Of a DNA stretch of 64,000 bases, positions 17,910-27,093 are shown in pieces (the stretch's first letter is position 1; every line of letters starts with the position of its first letter). The position numbers and the translations under genes were made by a program. This stretch comes from Serratia liquefaciens (lineage in GTDB: Bacteria; Pseudomonadota; Gammaproteobacteria; Enterobacterales; Enterobacteriaceae), in contig NZ_CP088930.1 of assembly GCF_027594825.1 (NCBI RefSeq), forward strand, positions 2,665,019 through 2,729,018, written 5' to 3'. The notes under the pieces are model-generated. The model was not told the origin of the DNA and made no database searches. It worked only from the letters and a program-made list of their open reading frames with translations.

Positions 17910-18356
17910 ATGGCTTACAAACACATTCTGATTGCGGTAGACCTGTCCCCGGAAAGTAAAATCCTGGTGGAGAAAGCCGTATCTATGGCGCGTCCTTACA
18001 ACGCCAAAGTTTCCCTGATCCACGTAGATGTTAACTATTCCGACCTGTATACCGGCCTGATCGACGTTAATCTCGGCGATATGCAAAAACGCATTTCCGA
18101 AGAAACTCACCACGCATTGACCGAACTGTCGCAAAATGCCGGCTATCCAATTACCGAAACCCTGAGCGGCAGCGGCGATTTGGCGCAGGTATTGGTTGAT
18201 GCCATCAAGAAATACGATATGGACCTGGTCCTGTGCGGCCACCATCAGGATTTCTGGAGTAAGCTGATGTCCTCCGCACGTCAGTTGATCAACACCGTGC
18301 ACATCGACATGCTGATTGTGCCGCTGCGTGACGAAGACGAAAAAGCCGAAGATTAA
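17910..18356 (+). CDS. uspA: Universal stress protein UspA
   Basis: 148-residue cytosolic protein almost colinear with E. coli Usp[18 protein letters not shown] at the start, [17 protein letters not shown], and [20 protein letters not shown] near the end. UspA dimers are made under starvation and many stresses; this subtype lacks the ATP-binding G-2x-G-9x-G(S/T) loop. AAGGAG precedes ATG 17910 by 8 bases. A strong terminator follows within 30 bases, so it is monocistronic. Confidence 0.95.
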   Translation: MAYKHILIAVDLSPESKILVEKAVSMARPYNAKVSLIHVDVNYSDLYTGLIDVNLGDMQKRISEETHHALTELSQNAGYPITETLSGSGDLAQVLVDAIKKYDMDLVLCGHHQDFWSKLMSSARQLINTVHIDMLIVPLRDEDEKAED

Positions 18357-18382
18357 GTCGGCGCCGCTAAACAGACTTGCCC

Positions 18383-18407
18383 AACGCCCGCGATTGCGGG
18401 CGTTTTT
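18383..18407 (+). terminator. Rho-independent terminator of uspA
   Basis: Stem ACGCCCGC (18384-18391) / GCGGGCGT (18396-18403), loop GATT, then a T run to 18407, 27 bases after the uspA stop. Confidence 0.88.
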
Positions 18408-18614
18408 CATTCCGCCAACCTAATTAATCGCTTGATAATCAACCGCCCTCCAGTGATATAGTCGCTAAAGACACAACATCCTCCCCCAGGTTTTATCCAT
18501 ACCCATATTTATAAAAATAATGGGGGAAATTAACAGTATTACCCTATGAATTTCGGGCTGTGGCCGGGCTACAACGCTACAGTTTGGAAGGCAACGGGTA
18601 TAAAGGAGTTATCC

Positions 18615-19958
18615 ATGGAAAATACCGTATCGGTAGAGTCTTTCTTGTCCTCGCTTCAACAACATAATCCCCATCAACCGGAATTTTTACAGGCGGTCAG
18701 GGAAGTCTTCACTTCGCTGTGGCCTTTTATCGAGCGTAATCCGCGCTATCGCGAATATGCGCTGCTGGAGCGTTTGGTAGAGCCCGAGCGTACCATCCAG
18801 TTCCGCGTCAGTTGGGTGGACGATCGCGGCCAGGTGCAGGTCAACCGCGCCTGGCGCGTGCAGTTCAACTCCGCCATCGGGCCTTATAAAGGCGGCATGC
18901 GCTTTCATCCGTCGGTCAATTTGTCGATTCTGAAGTTCCTCGGCTTCGAACAGACGTTTAAAAACGCGTTAACCACCCTGCCGATGGGCGGCGGAAAAGG
19001 TGGTTCTGACTTTGATCCAAAAGGGAAAAGTCAGGCGGAAATCATGCGTTTCTGCCAGGCGCTGATGACCGAGCTGTACCGTCACCTCGGACCGGATACC
19101 GACGTGCCCGCCGGGGATATCGGCGTTGGCGGTCGTGAAGTCGGCTTTATGAGCGGCATGATGAAGAAACTGTCCAACAACACCGCCTGCGTGTTTACCG
19201 GCAAGGGGCTGTCATTCGGCGGCAGCCTGATCCGTCCAGAGGCCACCGGCTATGGGCTGGTCTATTTCACCGACGCCATGCTGCAACGTCACGGGCTGGG
19301 TTTTGAAGGCATGCGGGTTGCGGTATCCGGTTCAGGTAACGTGGCGCAATACACCATTGAAAAGGCGCTGGAGCTGGATGCGCGCGTGATCACCGTATCA
19401 GACTCCGGCGGCACCCTGGTCGATGAAGCCGGTTTCACCACCGAAAAACTGGCCCATTTGGTGGAGATCAAGAATCAGCGCTATGGTCGGGTGGAAGATT
19501 ATGCCCGCGAACGCGGCCTGACCTATCTGGCCGGCCAGCAGCCCTGGAACGTGCCGGTGGATATCGCTCTGCCGTGCGCCACCCAAAACGAGCTGGATTT
19601 AGCCGCGGCACAGACGCTGATCCGCAACGGGGTCAAAGCTGTGGCTGAAGGCGCAAATATGCCGACCACCATTCAGGCGACCGATGCGTTCCTGGACGCC
19701 GGGGTACTGTTTGCGCCAGGCAAGGCGGCCAACGCCGGTGGGGTTGCCACCTCTGGGCTGGAGATGGCGCAGAACGCCGCGCGCATTGGTTGGCGCGCCG
19801 AGAAAGTGGATGTACGTTTACAACATATCATGGCGGATATTCATCACGCCTGCGTGGAATACGGCGGCGAGGGTAAGCAAACCCACTACGTACACGGCGC
19901 CAATATCGCCGGATTCGTCAAGGTAGCCGACGCCATGCTGGCACAGGGCGTGTTGTAA
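18615..19958 (+). CDS. gdhA: NADP-specific glutamate dehydrogenase
   Basis: 447 residues, the same length as E. coli GdhA, which forms glutamate from 2-oxoglutarate and ammonia with NADPH as a hexamer. The substrate-binding loop GPYKGGMRFHPSV (about 87), LPMGGGKGGSDFDPKGK with the catalytic lysine (about 125), PAGDIGVGGRE and the Rossmann motif VAVSGSGNVA (about 236) are all present. ATG 18615 is chosen for AAAGGAG 6-11 bases upstream; the frame is open further back to 18546 but those codons are not conserved. It begins the accessory block that separates uspA from rsmJ. Confidence 0.95.
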   Translation: MENTVSVESFLSSLQQHNPHQPEFLQAVREVFTSLWPFIERNPRYREYALLERLVEPERTIQFRVSWVDDRGQVQVNRAWRVQFNSAIGPYKGGMRFHPSVNLSILKFLGFEQTFKNALTTLPMGGGKGGSDFDPKGKSQAEIMRFCQALMTELYRHLGPDTDVPAGDIGVGGREVGFMSGMMKKLSNNTACVFTGKGLSFGGSLIRPEATGYGLVYFTDAMLQRHGLGFEGMRVAVSGSGNVAQYTIEKALELDARVITVSDSGGTLVDEAGFTTEKLAHLVEIKNQRYGRVEDYARERGLTYLAGQQPWNVPVDIALPCATQNELDLAAAQTLIRNGVKAVAEGANMPTTIQATDAFLDAGVLFAPGKAANAGGVATSGLEMAQNAARIGWRAEKVDVRLQHIMADIHHACVEYGGEGKQTHYVHGANIAGFVKVADAMLAQGVL

Positions 19959-20001
19959 CAGGTTCATAAGGTGATCTTGTTCACATATTGCTAAAATGCT
20001 T

Positions 20002-20030
20002 CAATGCCGGCGCTCAGTCCGGCATTTTTT
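20002..20030 (+). terminator. Rho-independent terminator of gdhA
   Basis: Stem AATGCCGG (20003-20010) / CCGGCATT (20019-20026) followed by TTTT, 45 bases after the gdhA stop. Confidence 0.82.
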
Positions 20031-20117
20031 CCCCTATAAAACCCGATTGCTCCGCCTAATTTGTTTTAAATATGTAAATAATTATGGTTTTTATTGTTAA
20101 TTTTATGATGATTTTTC

Positions 20118-20133
20118 GTGGTAAAATTACCAC
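20118..20133. promoter_or_regulatory. Candidate operator GTGGTAA-AA-TTACCAC
   Basis: Inverted repeat with perfect 7-base arms (20118-20124 and 20127-20133) around AA, about 165 bases before the sugar-binding-protein gene, in an A+T-rich leader (20040-20200). Its form suits a dimeric sugar-responsive repressor, but no regulator gene lies in the sugar operon or beside it. Apart from the gdhA terminator and this site, I see nothing else in the 19959-20296 gap. Confidence 0.45.
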
Positions 20134-20296
20134 CACTGAATTATTCAACATTTAATTAACATTAAAAACGTCATAATTTTACTTCAACGTGCACAGATCA
20201 CAATTCCCCAACTATCGTTACGCCCCCTCTTCCATTCCTTTGTAATCTGCTCAGGTGGAAAAACAGCCACCCCTACAGATAAAAAAGGTACAGCGA

Positions 20297-21283
20297 ATGA
20301 AATTTAACCTCGCATTATTAAATGCATGTGTGGTTTCTGCGTGCATGTTATCGACAACACCTGCCTTTGCTGCTGAAAAGTACGAGATTGCCGTGGTTGC
20401 CAAAGTGACCGGCATTCCCTGGTTCAACCGCATGGAAGTCGGCGTTAACGACGCGGCCAAAAAGCTCGACGTCAATGCCTACCAGACCGGGCCGTCCACC
20501 CCAGACCCGGCCGCACAGGTGAAAGTGATTGAAGACCTGATCGCCAAGAACGTCAACGCCATCATCGTGGTGCCTAACGACGCCAAAGTGCTGGAACCGG
20601 TGCTGAAAAAGGCGCGCGAGAAAGGCATCGTGGTGCTGACGCATGAATCCCCGGACCAGCAGATTGGCCAGTGGGACATTGAAACCATCGACAGCGAGAA
20701 GTATGCGCAGGCCAACGTCGATGAGCTGGCGAAAGACATGGGCGGCAAAGGCGGCTATGCCATTTACGTGGGTTCGCTGACCGTGCCGTTGCACAACGCC
20801 TGGGCGGATTCCGCCATCAAGTACCAGAAAGCCAAATATCCGGACATGTTCGAAGTCACTTCGCGCCTGCCGGTGGCGGAAAGCATCGATAAATCCTACG
20901 CCACCACGCTGGATTTAATGAAAACCTACCCGCAGATGAAAGGCATTATCGGTTTCGGCTCGCTCGGCCCGATCGGTGCCGGCCAGGCAGTCGCCAAGAA
21001 ACGCGCCAAGGACAAGATCGCCGTAGTCGGTATTGCCATGCCGGCGCAGGCCGCGCCTTACCTGGCACGCGGCGACATCAAGAAAGCCCTGTTGTGGGAT
21101 CCGAAAGACGCCGGTTATGCCCTGGTGACGGTGGCCGATCAGCTGTTACAAGGCAAAGAAGTGACCAAAGATTTGTCGATCGAAGGTTTGGGTAAAGCCG
21201 ACGTCGACATGGATAAAAAAGTGATTCGGTTTAATAAAATTCTTGAAGTCACTAAAGATAATGCCAAATCGCTAGGATTTTAA
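20297..21283 (+). CDS. CUT2-type sugar ABC transporter, periplasmic binding protein
   Basis: 328-residue periplasmic binding protein of the RbsB/LsrB/RhaS class. A signal peptide ends at AFA/AEKYE. The first lobe shows AVVAKVTGIPWFNRMEVG and NAIIVVPNDAKVLEPVL; the second has PQMKGIIGFGSLGPIGAGQA. ATG 20297 is preferred for AAGG 8 bases upstream; an in-frame start at 20255 would put charged residues before the signal sequence. Annotation pipelines often name this branch autoinducer-2 binding, but the kinase and isomerase downstream suggest a sugar. A hairpin after the stop may keep its mRNA more abundant than the rest of the operon. Confidence 0.85.
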   Translation: MKFNLALLNACVVSACMLSTTPAFAAEKYEIAVVAKVTGIPWFNRMEVGVNDAAKKLDVNAYQTGPSTPDPAAQVKVIEDLIAKNVNAIIVVPNDAKVLEPVLKKAREKGIVVLTHESPDQQIGQWDIETIDSEKYAQANVDELAKDMGGKGGYAIYVGSLTVPLHNAWADSAIKYQKAKYPDMFEVTSRLPVAESIDKSYATTLDLMKTYPQMKGIIGFGSLGPIGAGQAVAKKRAKDKIAVVGIAMPAQAAPYLARGDIKKALLWDPKDAGYALVTVADQLLQGKEVTKDLSIEGLGKADVDMDKKVIRFNKILEVTKDNAKSLGF

Positions 21284-21329
21284 TTTTCAGTAATATTACG
21301 CCACACCGGGAAAGTCATGAAACAACGAA

Positions 21330-21348
21330 GGGCGCAATATATGCGCCC
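21330..21348 (+). promoter_or_regulatory. Intercistronic hairpin after the binding-protein gene
   Basis: Perfect inverted repeat GGGCGCA (21330-21336) / TGCGCCC (21342-21348) with loop ATATA and no T run. In ABC sugar operons such a structure commonly protects the upstream message and lowers downstream expression; that role is inferred here. Confidence 0.55.
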
Positions 21349-21394
21349 CGAGTTTCAGTCACGACCATAATAAAAACCTGCACAGGTTAACGCT

Positions 21395-22894
21395 ATGACC
21401 ACATCCACCGCATTTATCACCCTGGAAAATATCAGTAAGCGATTTCCAGGCGTGCTGGCCTTGGACCAGATCAACCTGACGCTAAATATTGGCGAAGTGC
21501 ACTGCCTGGCCGGGCAAAATGGCTGCGGAAAAAGCACCATCATTAAAATTATTTCCGGCGTTTATCAGCCGGAAAAAGGCGCCAATATTTCGCTGGAAGG
21601 TAAACTTTTTCATTCTCTGACGCCGCAGCTGTCCGGCTATTACGGTATTCAGGTAATTTATCAGGATCTGTCGTTATTCCCCAACCTGACCGTGGCGGAA
21701 AATATCGCCATTCACCGCTACCTGCCCGGCGGCCATTTCTGGGTGCGCAAACAGGTGATGCGCCAGACGGCGCTGGATGCCATGGCGCGCGTCGGCGTGC
21801 ATATCGATCCCGACAAGAAAGTTGAAAAACTGTCGATTGCCGATCGCCAACTGGTGGCCATATGCCGCGCCATTGCCGCCGAAGCACGGCTGGTGATCAT
21901 GGATGAGCCAACCGCTTCGCTGACGCGGCAAGAGGTCGACGGCCTGCTGCGGGTGGTCAACGAACTGAAAGCGGCGGGCATTTGCGTGGTGTTTGTCAGC
22001 CACCGGCTGGATGAAGTGATGGAGGTCGCCGACCGCATCAGCGTGATGCGCGACGGCAAGCTGGTCGGCACTTATCCGGCCAGCCAGTTGGACAGTCATG
22101 AACTGGCGTTCCTGATGACCGGCCAACGCTTCCATTACAGCCAACTGCCAGCGCTGGCGTCCACCGACAGCGCACCGTTGCTCGAGGTTCGCAATCTCAG
22201 CCGGCGCGGAAAATACCAGGACATCAATCTTTCATTGCACGGCGGCGAGATCGTCTCGATCGTCGGGCTGCTTGGCGCGGGCCGTACCGAGCTGTGCCTC
22301 AGCCTGTTCGGCATGACCCGTCCCGACAGCGGAGAAATTCGCATCGACGGCCATCCGGTCCAGCTGCACAACAACCGTGAAGCGGTACGCCAGGGTATCG
22401 GCTATGTGTCGGAGGATCGTCTTACGCAAGGGCTGATCATGGAGCAGTCGATCTACGACAACACCATCGTCACGGTCTTTGATCAACTGCACACCCCGCT
22501 CGGGTTGCTGGACCATGCCAAAGCGACCGAGCTGGTTGACCGGCTGATTCGCGATCTGAACATCAAGGTTTCCGACAGCACGCTGCCGGTAAAAACCCTG
22601 TCGGGCGGTAATGCGCAACGTATCGCCATCGCCAAGTGGGTAGCAACGCAGCCGAAGATCCTGATCCTTGACTCGCCCACCGTCGGGGTGGATATCGCCA
22701 ACAAAGAGGGGATCTACCAGATCGCCAAAGATCTGGCCGCGCTCGGTATGGCGGTACTGATGATCTGCGACGAGATCCCGGAAGCCTATTACAACAGCCA
22801 TCGGGTGATTGTGATGCGCAAGGGCGAGCTGATCGCCGAGTTTTCGCCGCACCACAGTACCGAACAACAGATCGCCGAGGTGGTGAATGGATAA
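21395..22894 (+). CDS. CUT2-type sugar ABC transporter, double ATPase subunit
   Basis: 499-residue RbsA-like protein with two ABC domains. The first has an intact Walker A (GQNGCGKST, about 42) and Walker B (LVIMDEPTAS, about 167); its signature motif is the weak LSIADRQ. The second has the usual degenerate P-loop (GLLGAGRTE, about 292) but a good signature LSGGNAQR (about 406) and LILDSPTVGVD. This asymmetry is normal for CUT2 ATPases. The start is ATG 21395 with AGG upstream; the end overlaps the first permease gene by eight bases. Confidence 0.9.
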   Translation: MTTSTAFITLENISKRFPGVLALDQINLTLNIGEVHCLAGQNGCGKSTIIKIISGVYQPEKGANISLEGKLFHSLTPQLSGYYGIQVIYQDLSLFPNLTVAENIAIHRYLPGGHFWVRKQVMRQTALDAMARVGVHIDPDKKVEKLSIADRQLVAICRAIAAEARLVIMDEPTASLTRQEVDGLLRVVNELKAAGICVVFVSHRLDEVMEVADRISVMRDGKLVGTYPASQLDSHELAFLMTGQRFHYSQLPALASTDSAPLLEVRNLSRRGKYQDINLSLHGGEIVSIVGLLGAGRTELCLSLFGMTRPDSGEIRIDGHPVQLHNNREAVRQGIGYVSEDRLTQGLIMEQSIYDNTIVTVFDQLHTPLGLLDHAKATELVDRLIRDLNIKVSDSTLPVKTLSGGNAQRIAIAKWVATQPKILILDSPTVGVDIANKEGIYQIAKDLAALGMAVLMICDEIPEAYYNSHRVIVMRKGELIAEFSPHHSTEQQIAEVVNG

Positions 22895-23876
22895 GTCATT
22901 ATTGGCCCGCCTGGCCGGCCGGCACGAGTTTTATCTGGGCCTGCTGGTGTTGTTGCTGGCAATAGGGCTGAGCATCAGCACCAGCGAGTTTCTGACGCTG
23001 GGTAACCTGACCGACGTCGCCACCAGCTACGCCATTCTCGGCATTCTCGCCTGCGGCCTGTTCGTGGTGCTGATTGCCGGCGGCATCGACATTTCATTCC
23101 CGGCAATCACCGCCATCGCGCAGTACGTGATGGCCAGTTGGGTCATTCAACACGGCGGCGGCTTCCCGCTGGCGTTCGCACTGGCAATGGGCGTCGGCCT
23201 GCTGCTCGGGCTGGTGAACGGTTTCCTGGTCTACTGGCTGAAGGTGCCGGCGATCATCATCACCATCGCCACCCTGAACCTGTTCTACGGCTTACTGGTG
23301 TACGCCACCAACGGCACCTGGCTGTACGGTTTCCCCGACTGGTTTATGGATGGCATCAGCTGGTTCTCGTTCCAGGGGTCCGACGGTTATGACTACGGCC
23401 TGACGCTGCCGCTGCTGTGCCTGCTGGCGGTGATTATCGTCACCGGCGTACTGATGAACTTTACCCGCCTCGGCCGCCAGATTTTCGCCATGGGCGGCAA
23501 CCGCGATGCGGCGTCGCGCCTGGGGCTTAACCTGCTGCGGCTGCACTTCTACGTTTACGGCTACATGGGCATTCTGGCGGGTATCGCCGCGGTGGTACAG
23601 GCGCAGATAACCCAATCGGTAGCCCCCAACTCCCTGCTCGGTTTTGAGCTGACGGTGCTGGCGGCGGTGGTGCTGGGCGGCACCAGCATGACCGGTGGGC
23701 GCGGCTCCCTGACCGGCACGCTGCTGGGCGTGGTGCTGTTGGCCTTCCTGCAAAACGGCCTGACGCTGCTCAGCGTGTCGGCCTATTGGCACCAGGTGTT
23801 CAGCGGCGCGATCATTCTGATCAGCATCAGCAGCACCGCCTGGAATGAAAAACGCAAGCTGGCCAAGGAGCTATGA
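22887..23876 (+). CDS. CUT2-type sugar ABC transporter permease 1
   Basis: 329-residue inner-membrane permease of the RbsC/LsrC type, with eight to ten hydrophobic helices. LIAGGIDISFPAITAIAQY (about 60) is the family's conserved segment after the second helix, and LGGTSMTGGRGSLTGTLLG (about 265) is the cytoplasmic loop that contacts the ATPase. It overlaps the ATPase gene and is followed after one base by the second permease, so the transporter probably has a heterodimeric channel. Confidence 0.88.
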   Translation: MDKSLLARLAGRHEFYLGLLVLLLAIGLSISTSEFLTLGNLTDVATSYAILGILACGLFVVLIAGGIDISFPAITAIAQYVMASWVIQHGGGFPLAFALAMGVGLLLGLVNGFLVYWLKVPAIIITIATLNLFYGLLVYATNGTWLYGFPDWFMDGISWFSFQGSDGYDYGLTLPLLCLLAVIIVTGVLMNFTRLGRQIFAMGGNRDAASRLGLNLLRLHFYVYGYMGILAGIAAVVQAQITQSVAPNSLLGFELTVLAAVVLGGTSMTGGRGSLTGTLLGVVLLAFLQNGLTLLSVSAYWHQVFSGAIILISISSTAWNEKRKLAKEL

Positions 23877-23877
23877 C

Positions 23878-24831
23878 ATGATCCAGTTAACCCGTCTGAT
23901 CCCCAACGATCGGATCATCCGCCTGCAAAGCGCGATCATTATCGCCGTAGCGCTGCTGTTCGCCGGGCTGCTCGGATCGCGCTTCTTCAGCCTCGGCAAT
24001 TTCCAGTCAATCGCCTCGCAGCTGCCTATCCTCGGCATGCTGGCGCTCGGGATGGGCATTACCATGCTGACCGGCGGCATCAATCTGTCGATTATCGCCG
24101 GTGCCAACGCCTGCTCGCTGGTGATGGCGGCGATTATCGTCAGCCATCCTGACCAGCCGCTGTTTCTGGCGCTGGCACTGCTGGCCGGGCTGCTGGTCGC
24201 CGTCGCCATTGGCGCACTTAACGGCGTGCTGGTCGCCTGGATCGGCGTTTCGCCCATCCTCGCTTCGCTCGGCACCATGACGCTGATCACCGGCCTGAAT
24301 ATTCTGCTGTCCAACGGCGCGGTGATCTCCGGTTTCCCGGCGGCGATTCAGTATCTCGGCAACGGCAGCCTGCTCGGCATCCCGGTGGCGCTGCTGCTGT
24401 TTCTGCTGGTATCCGTTGGCCTGTGGCTATTGCTGGAGCACACCACGCTCGGGCGCAGCCTGTATCTGATTGGCTCCAACGAACAAGCCACCCGTTTTAG
24501 CGGCGTAAACACCGCCCGGGTACAGATTGCGGTCTATATTTTGTCCGCCCTGCTCGGCTGGGGTGCGGCACTGCTGATGATGGCCAAATTCAACTCGGCC
24601 AAGGCCGGTTACGGCGAATCCTATCTGCTGGTGACCATTTTGGCCTCGGTGCTGGGCGGCATTAACCCGGACGGCGGGTTTGGCCGGGTGCTGGGTCTGG
24701 TGCTGGCGCTGATAGTGCTGCAAATGCTGGAAAGCGGCCTCAACCTGCTGGGCGTCAGCAGCTATCTGACCATGGCCCTGTGGGGCGGTGTGCTGATCCT
24801 GTTTATCGCATTACAGAATCGAAAAGCCTGA
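23878..24831 (+). CDS. CUT2-type sugar ABC transporter permease 2
   Basis: 317-residue permease, partner of the preceding one. It shows MLTGGINLSIIAGANACSL (about 62) and a cytoplasmic loop VLGGINPDGGFGRVLG (about 258). ATG 23878 is chosen because AAGGAG lies 6 bases before it; the longer in-frame form from 23845 would overlap the upstream permease by 32 bases and lacks a better ribosome site. The stop is 13 bases before the kinase gene. Confidence 0.88.
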   Translation: MIQLTRLIPNDRIIRLQSAIIIAVALLFAGLLGSRFFSLGNFQSIASQLPILGMLALGMGITMLTGGINLSIIAGANACSLVMAAIIVSHPDQPLFLALALLAGLLVAVAIGALNGVLVAWIGVSPILASLGTMTLITGLNILLSNGAVISGFPAAIQYLGNGSLLGIPVALLLFLLVSVGLWLLLEHTTLGRSLYLIGSNEQATRFSGVNTARVQIAVYILSALLGWGAALLMMAKFNSAKAGYGESYLLVTILASVLGGINPDGGFGRVLGLVLALIVLQMLESGLNLLGVSSYLTMALWGGVLILFIALQNRKA

Positions 24832-24844
24832 CTGGAGAAAAACA

Positions 24845-26482
24845 ATGGCGAGCTATTTTATTGGCGTAGATGTAGGCACCGGAAGTGCGCGCGCAGGGGT
24901 ATTCGATCTCAACGGCCACATGGTCGGGCAGGCCAGCCGAACCATCGACCTGTATCGCCCGAAGGCGGACTTCGTTGAACAGTCTTCGGACAATATCTGG
25001 CAGGCGGTGTGCAACGCGGTGCGCGATGCGGTCAACCAGGCCGACATCAACCCGATTCAGGTCAAAGGACTGGGTTTTGACGCCACCTGTTCTCTGGTGG
25101 TACTGGACAAAGAGGGCCAACCGCTGACCGTCAGCCCGTCCGGCCGTACCGAGCAGAACATCATCGTGTGGATGGATCACCGCGCCATCACCCAGGCCGA
25201 ACGCATCAACGCCACCAAACATCGGGTGCTGGATTTCGTCGGCGGCATCATTTCGCCGGAAATGCAGACCCCTAAAATGCTGTGGCTGAAGCAGCATATG
25301 CCGACTACCTGGGCCAATGCCGGTTACCTGTTTGACCTGCCGGACTTTCTCACCTGGCGTGCCACCCAGGACGCGACCCGCTCACTGTGTTCGACGGTGT
25401 GCAAATGGACCTATCTCGGCCATGAACAGCGCTGGGACAAAAGCTATTTCAAACAGATTGGATTGGAAGACGTGCTGGAGCACGATGCCGCCAAGATCGG
25501 CAGCGACGTCAAAATGATGGGCGAACCGCTCGGTCACGGCCTCACCCAGCGTGCCGCCAGTGAAATGGGCCTGATTGCCGGTACGGCGGTCAGCGTCTCG
25601 ATCATCGACGCCCACGCCGGGACGCTCGGCACGCTCGGCGCTACCGGGGTCTCCGGTGAAGTGGCAGACTTTAACCGCCGTGTCGCGCTGATTGGCGGTA
25701 CCTCCACCGGCCATATGGCGATGTCCCGTACCGCCCGTTTTATCGGCGGCGTATGGGGGCCATATTACTCGGCGATCCTGCCGGAATACTGGCTGAACGA
25801 GGGCGGTCAGTCCGCCACCGGCGCGCTGATTGACCATGTGATCCAGTCGCACCCTTGCTATCCGGAGCTGCTGGCGCAGGCAAAAACCCAGGGGCAGACG
25901 ATTTATGAAGTGCTGAATGCCCTGCTGCGCCGTATGGCCGGTGAGCCGGAGGAGATTGCCTTCCTGACTCAGGATATTCATATGCTGCCGTATTTCCACG
26001 GCAACCGTTCGCCACGCGCCAACCCGACGCTGACCGGTACCCTGACCGGGCTGAAGCTGTCGCGTACCCCGGAAGACATGGCCTTGCATTATCTGGCGAC
26101 CATCCAGGCGATCGCGCTGGGTACCCGTCATATTATTGAAACCATGAACCAAAGTGGCTACAGCATCGACACCATCATGGCCAGCGGCGGCGGCACCAAA
26201 AACCCGATTTTCGTGCAGGAACATGCCAATGCCACCGGCTGCGCCATGCTGTTGCCGGAAGAGAGCGAGGCGATGCTGTTGGGGGGAGCGATGATGGGCA
26301 CGGTGGCGGCCGGGGTATTCGACACGCTGCCGGAAGCCATGAGCGCCATGAGTCGTATCGGTAAAACCGTGACGCCACAGACCAACAAAATCAAACGCTA
26401 TTACGACCGTAAATACCGCGTGTTCCATGAGCTGTATAACGACCACATGAAATACCGCCAACTGATGCAGGAGGAGGCCTGA
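24845..26482 (+). CDS. FGGY-family carbohydrate kinase, D-ribulokinase-like
   Basis: 545-residue cytosolic sugar kinase. The N-terminal phosphate loop is GVDVGTGSARAGVFD; GFDATCSLVVLD and VWMDHRA (about 100) belong to the sugar site; the ATP-side motif is ASGGGTKNPIFVQ (about 447). A segment NEGGQSATGALIDHVIQSH (about 318) is typical of the eukaryotic FGGY/Ydr109c D-ribulokinase group and not of xylulokinase or LsrK. The predicted reaction is therefore a ketopentose, probably D-ribulose, to its 5-phosphate. GGAG precedes ATG 24845. The stop overlaps the isomerase start (TGATG), so the two are coupled. Confidence 0.82.
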   Translation: MASYFIGVDVGTGSARAGVFDLNGHMVGQASRTIDLYRPKADFVEQSSDNIWQAVCNAVRDAVNQADINPIQVKGLGFDATCSLVVLDKEGQPLTVSPSGRTEQNIIVWMDHRAITQAERINATKHRVLDFVGGIISPEMQTPKMLWLKQHMPTTWANAGYLFDLPDFLTWRATQDATRSLCSTVCKWTYLGHEQRWDKSYFKQIGLEDVLEHDAAKIGSDVKMMGEPLGHGLTQRAASEMGLIAGTAVSVSIIDAHAGTLGTLGATGVSGEVADFNRRVALIGGTSTGHMAMSRTARFIGGVWGPYYSAILPEYWLNEGGQSATGALIDHVIQSHPCYPELLAQAKTQGQTIYEVLNALLRRMAGEPEEIAFLTQDIHMLPYFHGNRSPRANPTLTGTLTGLKLSRTPEDMALHYLATIQAIALGTRHIIETMNQSGYSIDTIMASGGGTKNPIFVQEHANATGCAMLLPEESEAMLLGGAMMGTVAAGVFDTLPEAMSAMSRIGKTVTPQTNKIKRYYDRKYRVFHELYNDHMKYRQLMQEEA

Positions 26483-27081
26483 TGCAGCAGGAATGGCAGC
26501 GGGCCGCTGAAGCCTGGGCAATCTACAGCCGGGAACTGGCGCAGCTAAGCCAGCGCATCGACGCACAAAGCTGGCAACGGCTGCTGACGGCATTGGCCGA
26601 GTGCCGGGGGAAAATCGTGGTCACCGGCGTAGGAACTTCCGGTATCGCGGCACGCAAGATAGCCCATATGCTGGCCTGCGTAGAGCGCCCGGCCATCTAC
26701 CTGAACGCCACCGATGCAGCGCATGGCGATCTGGGCTTTTTGCGCAGCGATGACCTGATGATCCTGATTTCACGCGGCGGTAATTCCGACGAATTGACCC
26801 GCCTGCTGCCAACGCTGCAGGCCAAGAATGTGCCGCTGATCGGCGTAACGGAAAACCCGGATTCGGCGATCGCCAAAGCGGCACGGTTGGTGATCCGCAC
26901 CGGGGTGGAAAATGAGATAGATCCGCTGAATATGCTGGCAACCACGTCTATCGTGCTGGTATTAGCAATCTTCGACGCGGCCTGCGCCTGTCTGATGGAG
27001 CGCAGTGGCTATAACAAAGAAACGCTGCTGGCGGTACACCCGGGGGGCGATGTCGGCAAGCGTTTACTGCAGGGTAAGTAA
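26482..27081 (+). CDS. SIS-domain sugar-phosphate isomerase, KpsF/GutQ-like without CBS domains
   Basis: 199-residue single SIS domain. VVTGVGTSGIAARKIAHMLA (about 45), a TDAAHGDLGFL segment (about 75) and ILISRGGNSDEL (about 94) match arabinose-5-phosphate isomerases of the KpsF/GutQ/KdsD group, and HPGGDVGKRLL sits at the end. The CBS pair found in those enzymes is absent, so it is about 120 residues shorter. Behind a ribulokinase-like gene, the natural reading is interconversion of D-ribulose 5-phosphate and D-arabinose 5-phosphate; direction and substrate are inferred. It is the last gene of the transporter operon. Confidence 0.8.
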   Translation: MQQEWQRAAEAWAIYSRELAQLSQRIDAQSWQRLLTALAECRGKIVVTGVGTSGIAARKIAHMLACVERPAIYLNATDAAHGDLGFLRSDDLMILISRGGNSDELTRLLPTLQAKNVPLIGVTENPDSAIAKAARLVIRTGVENEIDPLNMLATTSIVLVLAIFDAACACLMERSGYNKETLLAVHPGGDVGKRLLQGK

Positions 27082-27093
27082 TCCACGGGTATT

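Noticed and set aside
20187..20202. CRP-like site upstream of the sugar operon (GTGCACAGATCACA)
   Set aside because: Only the TCACA half fits; at the required six-base spacing the other half reads ACGTG, not TGTGA.
25382..26593. Long minus-strand open frame opposite the sugar kinase
   Set aside because: Shadow of a G+C-rich gene; its translation is low-complexity and the plus-strand kinase is clearly real.
24845..27081. Lsr (autoinducer-2) uptake and processing operon
   Set aside because: The binding protein is in that branch, but the kinase is not LsrK-like and lsrF, lsrG and lsrR are absent.
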